Shown: positions 16,628 through 26,409 of the stretch, piece after piece
Layout: each line of letters begins with the position of its first letter
Numbering within the stretch: the stretch's first letter is position 1
Source of the DNA: an uncultured Alistipes sp.
GTDB lineage: Bacteria; Bacteroidota; Bacteroidia; Bacteroidales; UBA932
Assembly: GCA_900544195.1 (NCBI GenBank)
Contig: UQUJ01000004.1
Location: 7,641 to 71,640, forward strand
Length of the DNA: 64,000 bases
Direction: 5' to 3'
Translations under genes and position numbers: made by a program
The notes under the pieces: generated by a model
The model's input: only the letters and a program-made list of their open reading frames with translations
What the model was told of the DNA's origin: nothing
The model's database searches: none

Positions 16628-17950
16628 TTACTTTTTTGTGTAGTACTTTGGCCAGCAGGCTTCAAGATAGGCTTTCAGCCTGTCTTCCTGAGGGTTAGGC
16701 GCCGGTTCGTAGAATACTGTGCCTTCAAGGCCTGTCGGCATAAATTCCAGATCCGCGAAATGACCGGGATAGTCATGGGCATATTTATAACCGTCCGCAT
16801 ATCCAAGTTCCTCCATAAGTTTGGTCGGTGCGTTTCGCAGGTATAGCGGCACGGGTGCCGTCTGGTCTTTGTTTGCGGTTTCAATAGCTTTGTTTATCGC
16901 AAGATACGCAGCGTTACTTTTAGGAGAACTTGCAAGGTAGATTGTGGTTTCGGAAAGCGGGATTCTGGCTTCCGGCATACCGATCTGATGGACAATCTGG
17001 AAGCACGAGTTCGCAAGCAGCATCGCGTTCGGGTTGGCAAGTCCGACATCCTCGGCGGCCGAGATGCAGAGTCTTCTTGCGATAAACAACGGATCCTCTC
17101 CGCCGTTCAGCATCCTTGCCAGATAATAGACCGCGGCGTTCGGGTCAGAGCCTCTGATTGATTTGATGAACGCCGAGATGATGTCGTAGTGCATCTCGCC
17201 ATCCTTGTCGTAAATCGCCAGATTCTCCTGAATGCAACCGGTAACAGTCTCGTTGTCAATGACTATGTGTGATTCCTTGCCGGCGAAGGAGTCTATGACG
17301 ATCTCAAGGACGTTAAGCAGTTTCCTGCCGTCGCCTCCACTGTAACGGAACAGAGCCTCGGTTTCCTTGACTTCAATGTTCTTTTCCTTCAGCAGCACGT
17401 CATTTCTCAAGGCTCTGTCCAAAAGCATCTGAAGATCGTTGACTTCCAATGATTTCAGGACAAAAACCTGACATCTGGACAGAAGTGGGGTGATCACTTC
17501 GAATGACGGGTTCTCGGTCGTGGCTCCGATCAGGACTATCGTTCCGTTCTCCACAGCTCCGAGCAAGGCATCCTGTTGGGCCTTGTTGAAGCGGTGGATC
17601 TCGTCTATGAACAGGATTGGCGCCGCTCCGTTGGAAAACACGGATGCTCCTCTTGCCTTGTCGATGACATCACGGACATCCTTCACTCCTGCACTGACCG
17701 CCGAGAGGGTGTAGAAGTCCCTTGACAAAGTCTGGGCGATTATCCCGGCCAAAGTGGTTTTCCCGACACCCGGAGGCCCCCATAGGATGAAAGAGGACAG
17801 ATTCCCGTTCTCGATCATCTTTCTAAGGATGCATCCTTCACCCACAAGATGCCTCTGTCCGACATATTCAGACAGATTTTTTGGTCTCATCCGCTCTGGA
17901 AGAGGGGGAAGCATAGCGCTTTGTCCCGTTCTTTGATAAATATCCGACAT
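16628..17950 (-). CDS. rarA: Replication-associated recombination protein A
   Basis: An AAA+ ATPase of 440 residues related to clamp loaders and to eukaryotic WRNIP1, acting at stalled replication forks. Visible are the N-terminal MRPKNLSEYVGQRHLVG, Walker A GPPGVGKTTLA, Walker B ILFIDEIHRFNKAQQDALL, sensor 1 IGATTENPSF and the C-terminal tetramerisation region (VYYLARMLNGGEDPLFIARRL, IYLASSPKSNAAYLAI). Length and domains are normal. Confidence 0.95.
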   Translation of the reverse strand: MSDIYQRTGQSAMLPPLPERMRPKNLSEYVGQRHLVGEGCILRKMIENGNLSSFILWGPPGVGKTTLAGIIAQTLSRDFYTLSAVSAGVKDVRDVIDKARGASVFSNGAAPILFIDEIHRFNKAQQDALLGAVENGTIVLIGATTENPSFEVITPLLSRCQVFVLKSLEVNDLQMLLDRALRNDVLLKEKNIEVKETEALFRYSGGDGRKLLNVLEIVIDSFAGKESHIVIDNETVTGCIQENLAIYDKDGEMHYDIISAFIKSIRGSDPNAAVYYLARMLNGGEDPLFIARRLCISAAEDVGLANPNAMLLANSCFQIVHQIGMPEARIPLSETTIYLASSPKSNAAYLAINKAIETANKDQTAPVPLYLRNAPTKLMEELGYADGYKYAHDYPGHFADLEFMPTGLEGTVFYEPAPNPQEDRLKAYLEACWPKYYTKK

Positions 17951-18083
17951 AATTAGTTAAATATCGTTCAATTAATATGAAAAACAATAATGTTTAATTG
18001 GGTAACATTTATGTTAATGCGGATTGGCCGCTATTTTTCAGCCTAACCGAACGCAAATTTAAGAAAAAGCGGAATAAGTTTCG

Positions 18084-18091
18084 TAAATTTG
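18084..18091 (+). promoter_or_regulatory. -7 element of the flavodiiron gene
   Basis: TAAATTTG matches TAnnTTTG. It overlaps the TTG at 18089, an in-frame upstream codon. Transcription starting near 18098 would leave the ATG at 18125 as the first well-placed start. Confidence 0.5.
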
Positions 18092-18124
18092 TCTATTACT
18101 TGCCAAATGCCACATATAGGCGCA

Positions 18125-19309
18125 ATGGCAGAACATATTTTTGATAAGATGAGACTATCTGAAAGAATCCGTTTTGTTGGCGTGAACGACCGCCAGACCA
18201 AACTCTTCGAGCGGCAGTGGCCGCTTCCTTTTGGCGTCAGCTATAATTCCTATCTGGTTGAGGATGAGAAAATTGCCTTGATCGACACAGCTGCTGTGGC
18301 GTTTAGGGACGAGTTTCTTGCCAACATCAAGGCCGAGATAGGGGACAGGAAGATTGACTATCTTGTAGTAAATCATATGGAGCCGGACCACAGTGCACTC
18401 CAAAGCGTGATTAGGGATGAATATCCTGATTGTACGATAGTTACAAACGCCAAAGCTGTGCCGATGATCGAAGGTTACCAAGGTCTGACCGACAATATCA
18501 AGGTGATAAAGGAAGGGGAGACCCTTCCGCTCGGGAGCGTAAGCCTTCAGTTCTTTATGGTTCCGATGGTTCACTGGCCGGAGACGATGGTGACGTGGTG
18601 CCCTGAGGAGAAAACCCTGTTCTCCGGTGACGCCTTCGGCACGTTCAGAACCTTCCCGGAAGGCGTAATAGACTCGCAGTCAAACATATTCAATGAATAT
18701 AAAGACGAGATGACAAGGTATTACTCGAACATCGTCGGGAAATATGCCGCCCCGGTTCAGGCCGCACTCAAAAAGCTTTCCGGTTTGGAGATATGCCGGA
18801 TCTGCAGCACTCACGGCCCGGTTTGGGAGAATCATATTCCTGAAATCGTCTCACTGTACGACAAGTTCAGCCGTTATGAACCTTTGGAGCACGGTGTCTG
18901 CCTGGCTTACGGCTCGATGTACGGCAACACCGAGAAGGCTGCTCTGGCGTTGGCTGAATCCTTGAAGAACCATAACATTCCGTTCACGCTCCACAATCTG
19001 AATGAGGAAAGTTATTCGTTCGCTTTGCGTGACGTGTTCAGGTATGACACTGTGATTCTTGGCTCACCGACCTATAACAACGGAATATTGCCGCCGGTCC
19101 GTCAGTTGATGGAGGCAATCTGTGACAGATTGGTCAAGAACAGACGATTCTTTGCCTTCGGATCGTTCACTTGGGCAGCCGCCAGTGTTCGATTGCTGAA
19201 CGAGATGGCGACCACGGCCGGATTTGAGATTCTCGGTGACGGAATTGCATTCAGACAAGGATTCTCACCAGCCAAATTCGATTCTGAATCAATAGTTTCC
19301 CTTGTGTAA
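18125..19309 (+). CDS. Flavodiiron protein (A-type flavoprotein, O2/NO reductase)
   Basis: A cytoplasmic protein of about 394 residues that reduces oxygen or nitric oxide, used by anaerobes for detoxification. The N-terminal metallo-beta-lactamase domain carries the diiron ligands (VVNHMEPDHS, with H-x-E-x-D, and later SGDAFGTF and CSTHGPVW). The C-terminal flavodoxin domain starts about residue 255 with the FMN phosphate loop YGSMYGNTEKAA and has LGSPTYNNG. There is no rubredoxin extension. The start at 18125 is preferred over TTG 18089, which overlaps the promoter. Confidence 0.92.
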   Translation: MAEHIFDKMRLSERIRFVGVNDRQTKLFERQWPLPFGVSYNSYLVEDEKIALIDTAAVAFRDEFLANIKAEIGDRKIDYLVVNHMEPDHSALQSVIRDEYPDCTIVTNAKAVPMIEGYQGLTDNIKVIKEGETLPLGSVSLQFFMVPMVHWPETMVTWCPEEKTLFSGDAFGTFRTFPEGVIDSQSNIFNEYKDEMTRYYSNIVGKYAAPVQAALKKLSGLEICRICSTHGPVWENHIPEIVSLYDKFSRYEPLEHGVCLAYGSMYGNTEKAALALAESLKNHNIPFTLHNLNEESYSFALRDVFRYDTVILGSPTYNNGILPPVRQLMEAICDRLVKNRRFFAFGSFTWAAASVRLLNEMATTAGFEILGDGIAFRQGFSPAKFDSESIVSLV

Positions 19310-19386
19310 CGATACTCGCCTATTCTGTTATACAATTCGGATTATGTTAAGTTGATTGTTCGTTTCGATAAACACTACCCTTTGAT

Positions 19387-21072
19387 ATGATTTTACAATT
19401 ACTGACTCTTCTTGGTGCTTTGGCGCTCTTTGTCTTCGGGCTTGAGATGCTCAGCACTGGAATTCAGAAGTCTTTCGGTGATCGCTTGAGACGTTTCGAG
19501 AAATGGATGACTTCCGGCACTCCGTTCAAACAGATTCTTTCAGGAGCCGGTATCACGGCTGTGGTCCAGTCTTCAAGCGCCACGACAATTTTGGTCGCCA
19601 GTCTTGTGAGCGTCGCTACCCTATCGCTCAAACAAGGTATCTGTGTGATAATGGGAGCTAACATCGGCACTACCATAACAGCATGGATCATAGCAGCTAC
19701 TGGATTTTGGCTTGACGTTACGGTCCTGGCGTTCGTATTGCTAGGTGCCGGCTTTGTCATGACCCTTCTGAAGAAATCATTGGTCAAGAACATTGGTCAG
19801 GCCGTTTTGGGACTGTCATTGGTTTTCGTCGGACTGATCTACATAAAGTCCTCCATACCAGTGATTGACACCGTTCCGCAGACAGCTGCCTACATTGCAG
19901 GTCTGGCCTCGCACGGAGTTTGTTCAGTGCTGATATTCCTGCTGATAGGAGTTGTCATCACATTCATTCTCCAGTCATCCAGCGTCACGGTTGTCTTGAC
20001 GATGGTACTCGCCTATCTGGGATGGCTGTCGTTCCCGATGGCCGCCGCCATGGTTCTTGGAGAGAACATCGGAACCACGATCAGTGCCAATATCGCCGCC
20101 AGCGGTGCCGGTGTACAGGCACGCAGGGCCGCTCTCGCCCACACCGTGTTCAATGTGGCAGGAGCAGTCTTTGTCTTGATATTCTTTAATATATTCATAA
20201 AGATCAATCTTGGACTGGTCTCTTTGTTTGGTCTTGATTCTCAGATGACCGCGGTATTCGGCATCGCTTGCGTCCACACCATGTTCAACTCCGTTTCGAC
20301 TTTGGTTCTGGTCTGGTTCCGCAAACCTTTCGCTGATTTGCTGACGAAGTGGATCAAGGAGCCGGCGCCTGAGAAAGGTGACTTCCATCTGAAGTTCATC
20401 GGCAGCGGCAGACTTTTCGGAACTCCTTCAATCTCAATCGAGCAGGCGTACAAGGAAACTGTGAACTTCGCCGTAACGGCCCAGGAGGGCTTCCAGTATG
20501 TCAAACTTGCTCTGAATGAGAAAGATCCCGACAAGTTTGAGGAGTACCGGCAGAAGCTGGTCAAGTGCGAGGAAGTGACAGACAGGTTTGAATATGAGAT
20601 CGCTGCCTTCCTGAACAGTCTGACATCCGAGTCCATGAACGATCACGAGGCGCGTGAGGTCAAGGTCATCTATCGTGTGATCAGCGAGTTGGAAAGCCTG
20701 GGGGACAGTTGCGAGAACATCAGTAGGCTGCTGACACGTCTGCGTGTCCATAAACTTGATTTTGACGATGAGACCATCAGTAAACTTAACCTGTTGATCG
20801 GCAAGGTCAACCATGCCTTCGCTGTCATGGTTTCCAACATCAAGCTTGCTGTGGATGGTGGACTGAAGGACATCAGCAATGCTTACAGCGCGGAGGACAA
20901 GATCAACGAGACAAGAGATACTTTACGGGACGAGGGCATTCTCCAGATTGAGAAAGGTGGTGACAAGTTCCTTTCAATCAACTACTATCTTGACATGTTG
21001 GCGGAGCTTGAGGCTATGGGGGACTTTATGATCAACATCTCTCAGTCCTTGTTCCACGAGTTTGACAATTAA
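19387..21072 (+). CDS. Na/Pi cotransporter family protein
   Basis: A 561-residue inner-membrane protein. The N-terminal 320 residues hold two NptA/PF02690 repeats with the paired motifs TAVVQSSSATTILVASLV and FILQSSSVTVVLTMVLAYLG and the shared GANIGTTITAW and GENIGTTISAN. The C-terminal 200 residues are a soluble PhoU-like helical domain (about residues 350-555). The combination is the standard bacterial sodium-phosphate symporter or phosphate-efflux type. The direction of transport cannot be read from the sequence. Confidence 0.9.
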   Translation: MILQLLTLLGALALFVFGLEMLSTGIQKSFGDRLRRFEKWMTSGTPFKQILSGAGITAVVQSSSATTILVASLVSVATLSLKQGICVIMGANIGTTITAWIIAATGFWLDVTVLAFVLLGAGFVMTLLKKSLVKNIGQAVLGLSLVFVGLIYIKSSIPVIDTVPQTAAYIAGLASHGVCSVLIFLLIGVVITFILQSSSVTVVLTMVLAYLGWLSFPMAAAMVLGENIGTTISANIAASGAGVQARRAALAHTVFNVAGAVFVLIFFNIFIKINLGLVSLFGLDSQMTAVFGIACVHTMFNSVSTLVLVWFRKPFADLLTKWIKEPAPEKGDFHLKFIGSGRLFGTPSISIEQAYKETVNFAVTAQEGFQYVKLALNEKDPDKFEEYRQKLVKCEEVTDRFEYEIAAFLNSLTSESMNDHEAREVKVIYRVISELESLGDSCENISRLLTRLRVHKLDFDDETISKLNLLIGKVNHAFAVMVSNIKLAVDGGLKDISNAYSAEDKINETRDTLRDEGILQIEKGGDKFLSINYYLDMLAELEAMGDFMINISQSLFHEFDN

Positions 21073-21105
21073 TATGATGCCGGTTGCGGCTGAGTGGGAA
21101 TATTT

Positions 21106-22512
21106 ATGGGAAGAAAAAGAGTAGATCTCCTGTTGGAGAACATTACGATCGAGGCCTGTGCCGCTGAGGGCAAGGCGCTTACGCATTGGAACGGTGTTGT
21201 GGTGTTCGTGCCGTTCGCGGTTCCGGGCGATGTGGTGGACATCCGCGTCACCAAAAAGAGCAAGAATTACTATGAGGGATTCATAGAGAGGATCGTTACC
21301 CCGTCCAAGGATCGTCTGGAGCCTTTCTGTCAGCATTTCGGGGTTTGCGGTGGCTGTAAATGGCAGCCTCTCCCCTATCCGATGCAGCTTGAGGCCAAGC
21401 GGCAGCAGGTTTATGACCAGCTGGTCCGTATCGGTCATCTTAATGTGCCGGAGATCCGTCCGACAATCCCGTCCGACAATATCCGGTACTATCGTAACAA
21501 GCTGGAATTCACTTTCTCATCGAAAAGATGGCTGCTGAAGGACGAGGACATTGACAACGTTCCAGCGAACGACCGTATGGGGCTTGGATTCCACGTCGGC
21601 AAGTTCTTCGACAAGGTGCTGGACATCAAGCATTGCTACCTCCAGAAGGATCCGTCCAACGACATCAGGCTCTTCGTCAAGAAATATGCCGTCAAGAACG
21701 GTCTGGATTTCTTTGACATCCGTCAGAACGTGGGCTATGTCAGGAATATGTTCATCCGCACGACCGACACGGGCGACCTGATGGTGATAATGTGCTTCTT
21801 CTACGAGAACCGTGAGGACAGGGAGAAAATGCTGGATGCCATCGCTGAAGCTTTCCCTCAGATCACATCTCTTTACTACATCATCAACAATAAGTTGAAT
21901 GACTCAATCGGTGATCAGGAGTGCATCCTCTACAAGGGTGAGCCGACAATCCGTGAGACAATGGAAAGCTTGACTTTCCGCATAGGTCCTAAGTCGTTCT
22001 ACCAGACCAACTCCGAGCAGGCCTACAAGCTTTACTCGGTCGCGAGGGATTTTGCCGGGCTGACCGGCAACGAGATCGTCTATGACCTCTACACAGGGAC
22101 CGGCACGATCGCGCAGTTCGTCTCCGGCAAGGCCGCCAAAGTGGTTGGCATCGAATATGTTCCCGAGGCGATTGAGGATGCGAAGGTGAACGCCGCCGGG
22201 AACGGCATCACTAATTGTGAGTTCTTCGCCGGAGACATGAAGGATGTCCTGAGCCGTGATTTCATAGAGGAGCATGGGCAACCGGATGTGATCATTCTGG
22301 ATCCTCCTCGCGCCGGCATCCATCCGGATGTCGCCAAGGTAATCCTTGAGGCCTCCCCTGCCCGTATGGTCTATGTCAGCTGTAACCCGGCCTCCCAGGC
22401 CCGTGACCTGGCTCTTTTTGCCGACAAGTACGAGATCACCGCCGTCCAGCCGGTCGATATGTTCCCTCACACCCAGCACGTCGAGAACGTCTGCGCACTG
22501 AGGTTACGATAA
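21106..22512 (+). CDS. rlmD: 23S rRNA (uracil-C5)-methyltransferase, RlmD/RumA type
   Basis: A SAM-dependent RNA m5U methyltransferase of 468 residues. It has an N-terminal TRAM domain (residues about 5-60), the iron-sulfur cysteines in CQHFGVCGGCKWQPL near residues 75-85, the SAM site VYDLYTGTGTIAQFV and the catalytic/product loop ILDPPRAGIHPDVA and MVYVSCNPASQARDL. ATG 21106 is chosen over an in-frame GTG four codons upstream. Which uracil is methylated is not certain from sequence; the Bacteroidetes enzyme may serve as RlmD or a related TrmA-like function. Confidence 0.9.
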   Translation: MGRKRVDLLLENITIEACAAEGKALTHWNGVVVFVPFAVPGDVVDIRVTKKSKNYYEGFIERIVTPSKDRLEPFCQHFGVCGGCKWQPLPYPMQLEAKRQQVYDQLVRIGHLNVPEIRPTIPSDNIRYYRNKLEFTFSSKRWLLKDEDIDNVPANDRMGLGFHVGKFFDKVLDIKHCYLQKDPSNDIRLFVKKYAVKNGLDFFDIRQNVGYVRNMFIRTTDTGDLMVIMCFFYENREDREKMLDAIAEAFPQITSLYYIINNKLNDSIGDQECILYKGEPTIRETMESLTFRIGPKSFYQTNSEQAYKLYSVARDFAGLTGNEIVYDLYTGTGTIAQFVSGKAAKVVGIEYVPEAIEDAKVNAAGNGITNCEFFAGDMKDVLSRDFIEEHGQPDVIILDPPRAGIHPDVAKVILEASPARMVYVSCNPASQARDLALFADKYEITAVQPVDMFPHTQHVENVCALRLR

Positions 22513-22553
22513 GTGTTGTCATTTGAAGACCATAAACACATAGATCCTTCATA

Positions 22554-22624
22554 ATGAGCGGAGACCTCCGATTCCCGAATTTTGGTAACGTGCAAAATTC
22601 GGGAATTGCGAGTGTCTTGCTCAT
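22554..22624. repeat. Intergenic hairpin family, copy C
   Basis: A 14-bp perfect stem ATTCCCGAATTTTG/CAAAATTCGGGAAT (22571-22584 with 22593-22606) around the loop GTAACGTG; outer arms ATGAGC (22554-22559) and GCTCAT (22619-22624) extend it with bulges. The apex is identical to copy A, and the changed lower stem (CCCG/CGGG against CCCA/TGGG) stays paired. It sits between the convergent rlmD and tamL genes. Confidence 0.85.
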
Positions 22625-22645
22625 CAAAACAGAGATGTTTATGTT

Positions 22646-24859
22646 CTAGAACGGATACCCGACACCGAAGTGGAGGGTGTAGCCGTCTTTCTTTAGCCAT
22701 TGGGACGGGGAGCGCCAGCGGGCGGTGTCGAGGGACGGGTCATAGACTTTCATACCCATATCGAGACGGAGAATCAGGAAGTTAAGGTCCACACGGAGGC
22801 CTATGCCCCAGTCGGCGGCAAGGCTGGCGGCGAGGTTCTTGAGGTCGAAATGGGTGTGGGAGCCATCGTCTCCGTCGGTCTCTTTCAGGGTCCAGATGTT
22901 GCCGACATCCGTGAAGACGGCACCGCACAACTTCCAGAACATCGGGAAACGGTACTCCAGATTGGCTTCCAACTTCACGTCACCGGTCTGGCTTGGGATC
23001 ACGAACGTCGTGTCAGCCTTTGAGTTGCCCGGGCCAAGGGAACGGGCCTGCCAGCCGCGCATGCTGTTCGCGCCGCCGCTGTAGAACTGTTTCTCGAACG
23101 GAATTGTGGATGAGTTGCCGTAGGCGTAGCCGACACCTCCAAGCAGACGCATGGCAAGAGCCTGACTGCCATTCCTGCCGAAGACAAATGTCTTGCCAAG
23201 AGTGAGTTCCGTGCGGATGTACTGGGAATATGGAGTGTTCCAGATGAGTCTGGAGCCATACTCGTCACTCTTCATGGCATCGTTGAACAGGCTCAGGACA
23301 TTGCCGGAGGCGTCAAGTTGCAGACGGGCATATTCATAGGTCTCCTTCGGAACCAAGGCTGTGCTGGTCGTGTAGTAGGCCACGAGACCGGAGCCGACAT
23401 CGAAGTGGTTCTGGTAGGCGTCCCTCATAAACGGGTTGCCGGAAAGAGTCGTGTAGAAGTTCGGGTCGAGATTCGTCAGCCTGACGATCTTGGCCTGTAT
23501 CGGGTAGAACTGATAGAAGAACTTTCCGTTACGCAGAGATCCAGAATAACCGTAAGATGTCGAGATCATATTCCTCGTGTATTCAGGACGGTTCTGGTAG
23601 TTGTATGAAGCGTTGATTTCGGTGCGTGGGACGGACGGCCCTTTGAACATCGAGTTCGGCAGACCGAGGAACTCCGGGAAGCTCAGACCGGCGGAGACAC
23701 CGAACTCGTTGGACTTGACGCTCCTGTCATCGTACTTGAACTGGAAATTGCCGAGGAAGCCAAGGTTCAGCCACTGGCCGCCGTGGAAGATGTTCTTGTG
23801 ATAGTAACTGATCTGAGGCGAGATGCCGATCAGGCCTGTGGAGTTGGTCGATCCCTCAAGGTTCACTTTGAAGCCCTGCATTCTGGAACGGGTCAGAGTT
23901 ATGTCGCAGTCAACTATTCCGGTGTCCTGAGGATTCATTGAGACGTTGACACCGCTGAACATCTTCAGGGCGGAAAGGCGGGAATATGTCGTGTTCACCT
24001 CTTTCTCATCATACAGGTCTCCGGGATGGAGCGTGCACATATTCCTAAGAACTTTATCATTGAATTTCAAGTCTTTGTCGTATGAGAGTGTGACTTTTCC
24101 CATGTAATATTTCCGGTGCGGACGGGCATATTCAGGTGTCTGGTTTCTGGTATATTCCTTGACCGTCATCAGAAGGCCGGCGGTGTCCGGTGAATTGAGC
24201 GTGTCTGCCTCGAACGAGAAGTAATTCTTCGTGAAGCCGAAGTAGCCCTTGCGTCTCATGGCGGACGCACGCAGCTCGGTCTCTTTTTCCAAGGCGTCCT
24301 CAGACAGGTAATCTCCGGATCTCACGGTGATCTCCGAGGTGTCGGCAAGGAAGTCATCCTTGAATTCCCCATCCGGCACTGAATAGGTTATCTCCCCTAT
24401 CCTGAATCGTTTGCCAAGGGTTACCGAATATGTCACTTTCACCTTTTTACCCTTTACCTCAATGTCGCTCCGCACATCAGAACCGTAGTAGCCAAGGTAT
24501 TCCAGATGTCGCTTGATGTTCTCTGTCGAGGATTCCACCTGTGAAGGCTGGTAGATGACCGGGGCCGTCCCCATCTTTCGGATAAACCTGTTGACAGCCT
24601 TGTCGGGATTCTTTCCCGACCAGTTGTAGAGGTTCAGGAAGGGGTTCCAGCCGAAGATGATGTAAGAGTTAGGCTTCTGCTTTATGTAGGACTCGATCTC
24701 CTTCGGGTTGAACTTACTGTCGCCTTTGACTTCCACCTTGTTGGCGGCAAGGCGGTACTGGCCGTCCTCAAGAACACGAGTGGTGCTGCACGAGAAACTC
24801 AGTGCGGCAATGGCGGACAAGGCTGCCATGAGGAAGAAATTTGAGGATTTCACCGTCAT
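22646..24859 (-). CDS. tamL: Translocation and assembly module lipoprotein TamL (BamA/TamA family)
   Basis: A 737-residue outer-membrane protein of the Omp85 superfamily. A lipoprotein signal (hydrophobic MAALSAIAALSFS then Cys of the lipobox SFSCS, near residue 24) replaces the usual signal of BamA/TamA, which is characteristic of TamL in Bacteroidetes. POTRA-like domains follow (about residues 40-330) and then a C-terminal 16-strand barrel with the conserved GGANSMRGWQARSLGPG lid motif and terminal FGVGYPF. It probably works with a TamB partner, not in this window. The TrmH methylase that often neighbours tamL is nearby at 26410. Confidence 0.88.
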   Translation of the reverse strand: MTVKSSNFFLMAALSAIAALSFSCSTTRVLEDGQYRLAANKVEVKGDSKFNPKEIESYIKQKPNSYIIFGWNPFLNLYNWSGKNPDKAVNRFIRKMGTAPVIYQPSQVESSTENIKRHLEYLGYYGSDVRSDIEVKGKKVKVTYSVTLGKRFRIGEITYSVPDGEFKDDFLADTSEITVRSGDYLSEDALEKETELRASAMRRKGYFGFTKNYFSFEADTLNSPDTAGLLMTVKEYTRNQTPEYARPHRKYYMGKVTLSYDKDLKFNDKVLRNMCTLHPGDLYDEKEVNTTYSRLSALKMFSGVNVSMNPQDTGIVDCDITLTRSRMQGFKVNLEGSTNSTGLIGISPQISYYHKNIFHGGQWLNLGFLGNFQFKYDDRSVKSNEFGVSAGLSFPEFLGLPNSMFKGPSVPRTEINASYNYQNRPEYTRNMISTSYGYSGSLRNGKFFYQFYPIQAKIVRLTNLDPNFYTTLSGNPFMRDAYQNHFDVGSGLVAYYTTSTALVPKETYEYARLQLDASGNVLSLFNDAMKSDEYGSRLIWNTPYSQYIRTELTLGKTFVFGRNGSQALAMRLLGGVGYAYGNSSTIPFEKQFYSGGANSMRGWQARSLGPGNSKADTTFVIPSQTGDVKLEANLEYRFPMFWKLCGAVFTDVGNIWTLKETDGDDGSHTHFDLKNLAASLAADWGIGLRVDLNFLILRLDMGMKVYDPSLDTARWRSPSQWLKKDGYTLHFGVGYPF

Positions 24860-24927
24860 ATTCTACAAAAATAGCAACCCTTTCCGATTTTTCTTCAAAA
24901 TTGGGACAAAATATTAATTTTCGTACC

Positions 24928-24935
24928 TATATTTG
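24928..24935 (+). promoter_or_regulatory. -7 element of the arginine decarboxylase gene
   Basis: TATATTTG matches the Bacteroidetes TAnnTTTG box. The transcript would have a leader of about 70 bases before ATG 25012. The best -33 candidate (TTGG at 24901-24904) is weak and 23 bases away. Confidence 0.5.
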
Positions 24936-25011
24936 CACGCCGAAGCCGGATGAGGCATCATCGGCGGATCATTACTTATGTCGAACATTATAGGTTTACA
25001 GTTTTTTTAGG

Positions 25012-26406
25012 ATGAAGAACAAGTACATCGATCTTGTGGATCAGACTTTCGATTTTCCGCAGGACGAATTCAGAGTGGAGGACGGCAATCTTTTCGTCAA
25101 TGACATCGATATGATGGGAATCATCAAGGAATATGGCACGCCGCTTAAACTCACCTATCTCCCGAAGATCACATCTCAGATCCAGAGGGCCAAGAGAATG
25201 TTCCGCAACGCAATGTCAAAGGTCAGCTACGAGGGTGACCATCACTATTGCTACTGCACAAAGAGTTCCCAGTTCAAGTTTGTCATCGAGCAGGCTCTCA
25301 AGAGCGATGTCCATCTGGAGACATCCTCGGCATACGACTTGGACCTGATCCGCAAACTGGAGGAGGACAAACTTGTCGATAAAAACCTGATAATCATCTG
25401 CAACGGCTTCAAGAGACCACAGTACATCCAGAACATCGCCACGATGCTCAACGAGGGATGGCACAACATCATCCCGGTTCTGGACAACAAGAACGAGCTT
25501 GAGGATCTGGACGACCTGATCGATGTTCCCGCGCAGCTTGGCATCCGCATCGCCTCAGAGGAGGAGCCTTCATTCGACTTTTACACTTCCCGTCTGGGAA
25601 TCAGATACTCGGACATCATTCCGTTCTACCGCAACGGCATCAGCAAGAACCCTAAGTTCAAGCTGAAGATGCTCCACTTCTTCATCAACACCGGCATCAG
25701 GGACACCTCCTACTACTGGAACGAGCTGGCGCGCTGCCTGAACCTTTACTGCGACCTCAAGCAGATCTGCCCTGATCTGGATTCTTTGAATATCGGAGGC
25801 GGTCTTCCGATAAAAACCTCTCTTGCAGTTGATTACGATTACAAGTACATGATCGAGGAGATAGTGTACCAGATCAAGTCCGTCTGCGATTCCCACGGAG
25901 TTCAGGTTCCGGACATCTACACGGAGTTCGGCAACTTCACCGTCGGTGAGAGCGGCGCGACCATATTCAAAGTGCTGGATGTCAAGCAGCAGAATGACCG
26001 AGAGTGCTGGTACATGATCGACAACTCGTTCATGACGAGCCTTCCGGACACCTGGGGACTGCACCAGAGGTTCATCCTTTTCCCTATCAACAAATGGAAT
26101 GAGGAATATCACAGGGTGTTCATCGGTGGACTTACCTGTGACAGCAAGGACTTCTACAACTCCGAGGCGCACTCCAACGCGATCTTCCTTCCGGTGATGA
26201 AGAACAGAAGGGATCCGCTCTACATCGGATTCTTCCACACGGGGGCATATCAGGAGGCGATTTCCGGTTACGGTGGAGTCAAGCATTGTCTCCAGCCTTC
26301 ACCTAAGCACATCCTGATCGACAAGGACAAGGACGGCAAGATCACGACAAGGGTCTTCGCTCCGGAGCAGAGTTCGGACTCGATGCTTAAGATACTCGGA
26401 TTCTAG
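25012..26406 (+). CDS. speA: Arginine decarboxylase, fold III PLP type
   Basis: Converts arginine to agmatine for polyamine synthesis. It has 464 residues, shorter than the roughly 630 of E. coli SpeA and typical of the Bacteroidetes form. The PLP lysine is in HHYCYCTKSSQFKFV near residue 84; other motifs of the alanine-racemase-like barrel and its beta domain are HLETSSAYDLDLI, NIGGGLPIKTSL, YTEFGNFTVGESG and GFFHTGAYQEAISGYGG. It is three bases upstream of the RNA methylase gene. Specificity for arginine rather than another basic amino acid follows from family resemblance only. Confidence 0.85.
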   Translation: MKNKYIDLVDQTFDFPQDEFRVEDGNLFVNDIDMMGIIKEYGTPLKLTYLPKITSQIQRAKRMFRNAMSKVSYEGDHHYCYCTKSSQFKFVIEQALKSDVHLETSSAYDLDLIRKLEEDKLVDKNLIIICNGFKRPQYIQNIATMLNEGWHNIIPVLDNKNELEDLDDLIDVPAQLGIRIASEEEPSFDFYTSRLGIRYSDIIPFYRNGISKNPKFKLKMLHFFINTGIRDTSYYWNELARCLNLYCDLKQICPDLDSLNIGGGLPIKTSLAVDYDYKYMIEEIVYQIKSVCDSHGVQVPDIYTEFGNFTVGESGATIFKVLDVKQQNDRECWYMIDNSFMTSLPDTWGLHQRFILFPINKWNEEYHRVFIGGLTCDSKDFYNSEAHSNAIFLPVMKNRRDPLYIGFFHTGAYQEAISGYGGVKHCLQPSPKHILIDKDKDGKITTRVFAPEQSSDSMLKILGF

Positions 26407-26409
26407 GCT

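Noticed and set aside
19064..19258. Second REP-like insertion in the flavodiiron gene (suggested by an antisense peptide)
   Set aside because: The plus-strand sequence RRFFAFGSFTWA is normal for the family and no palindrome is present.
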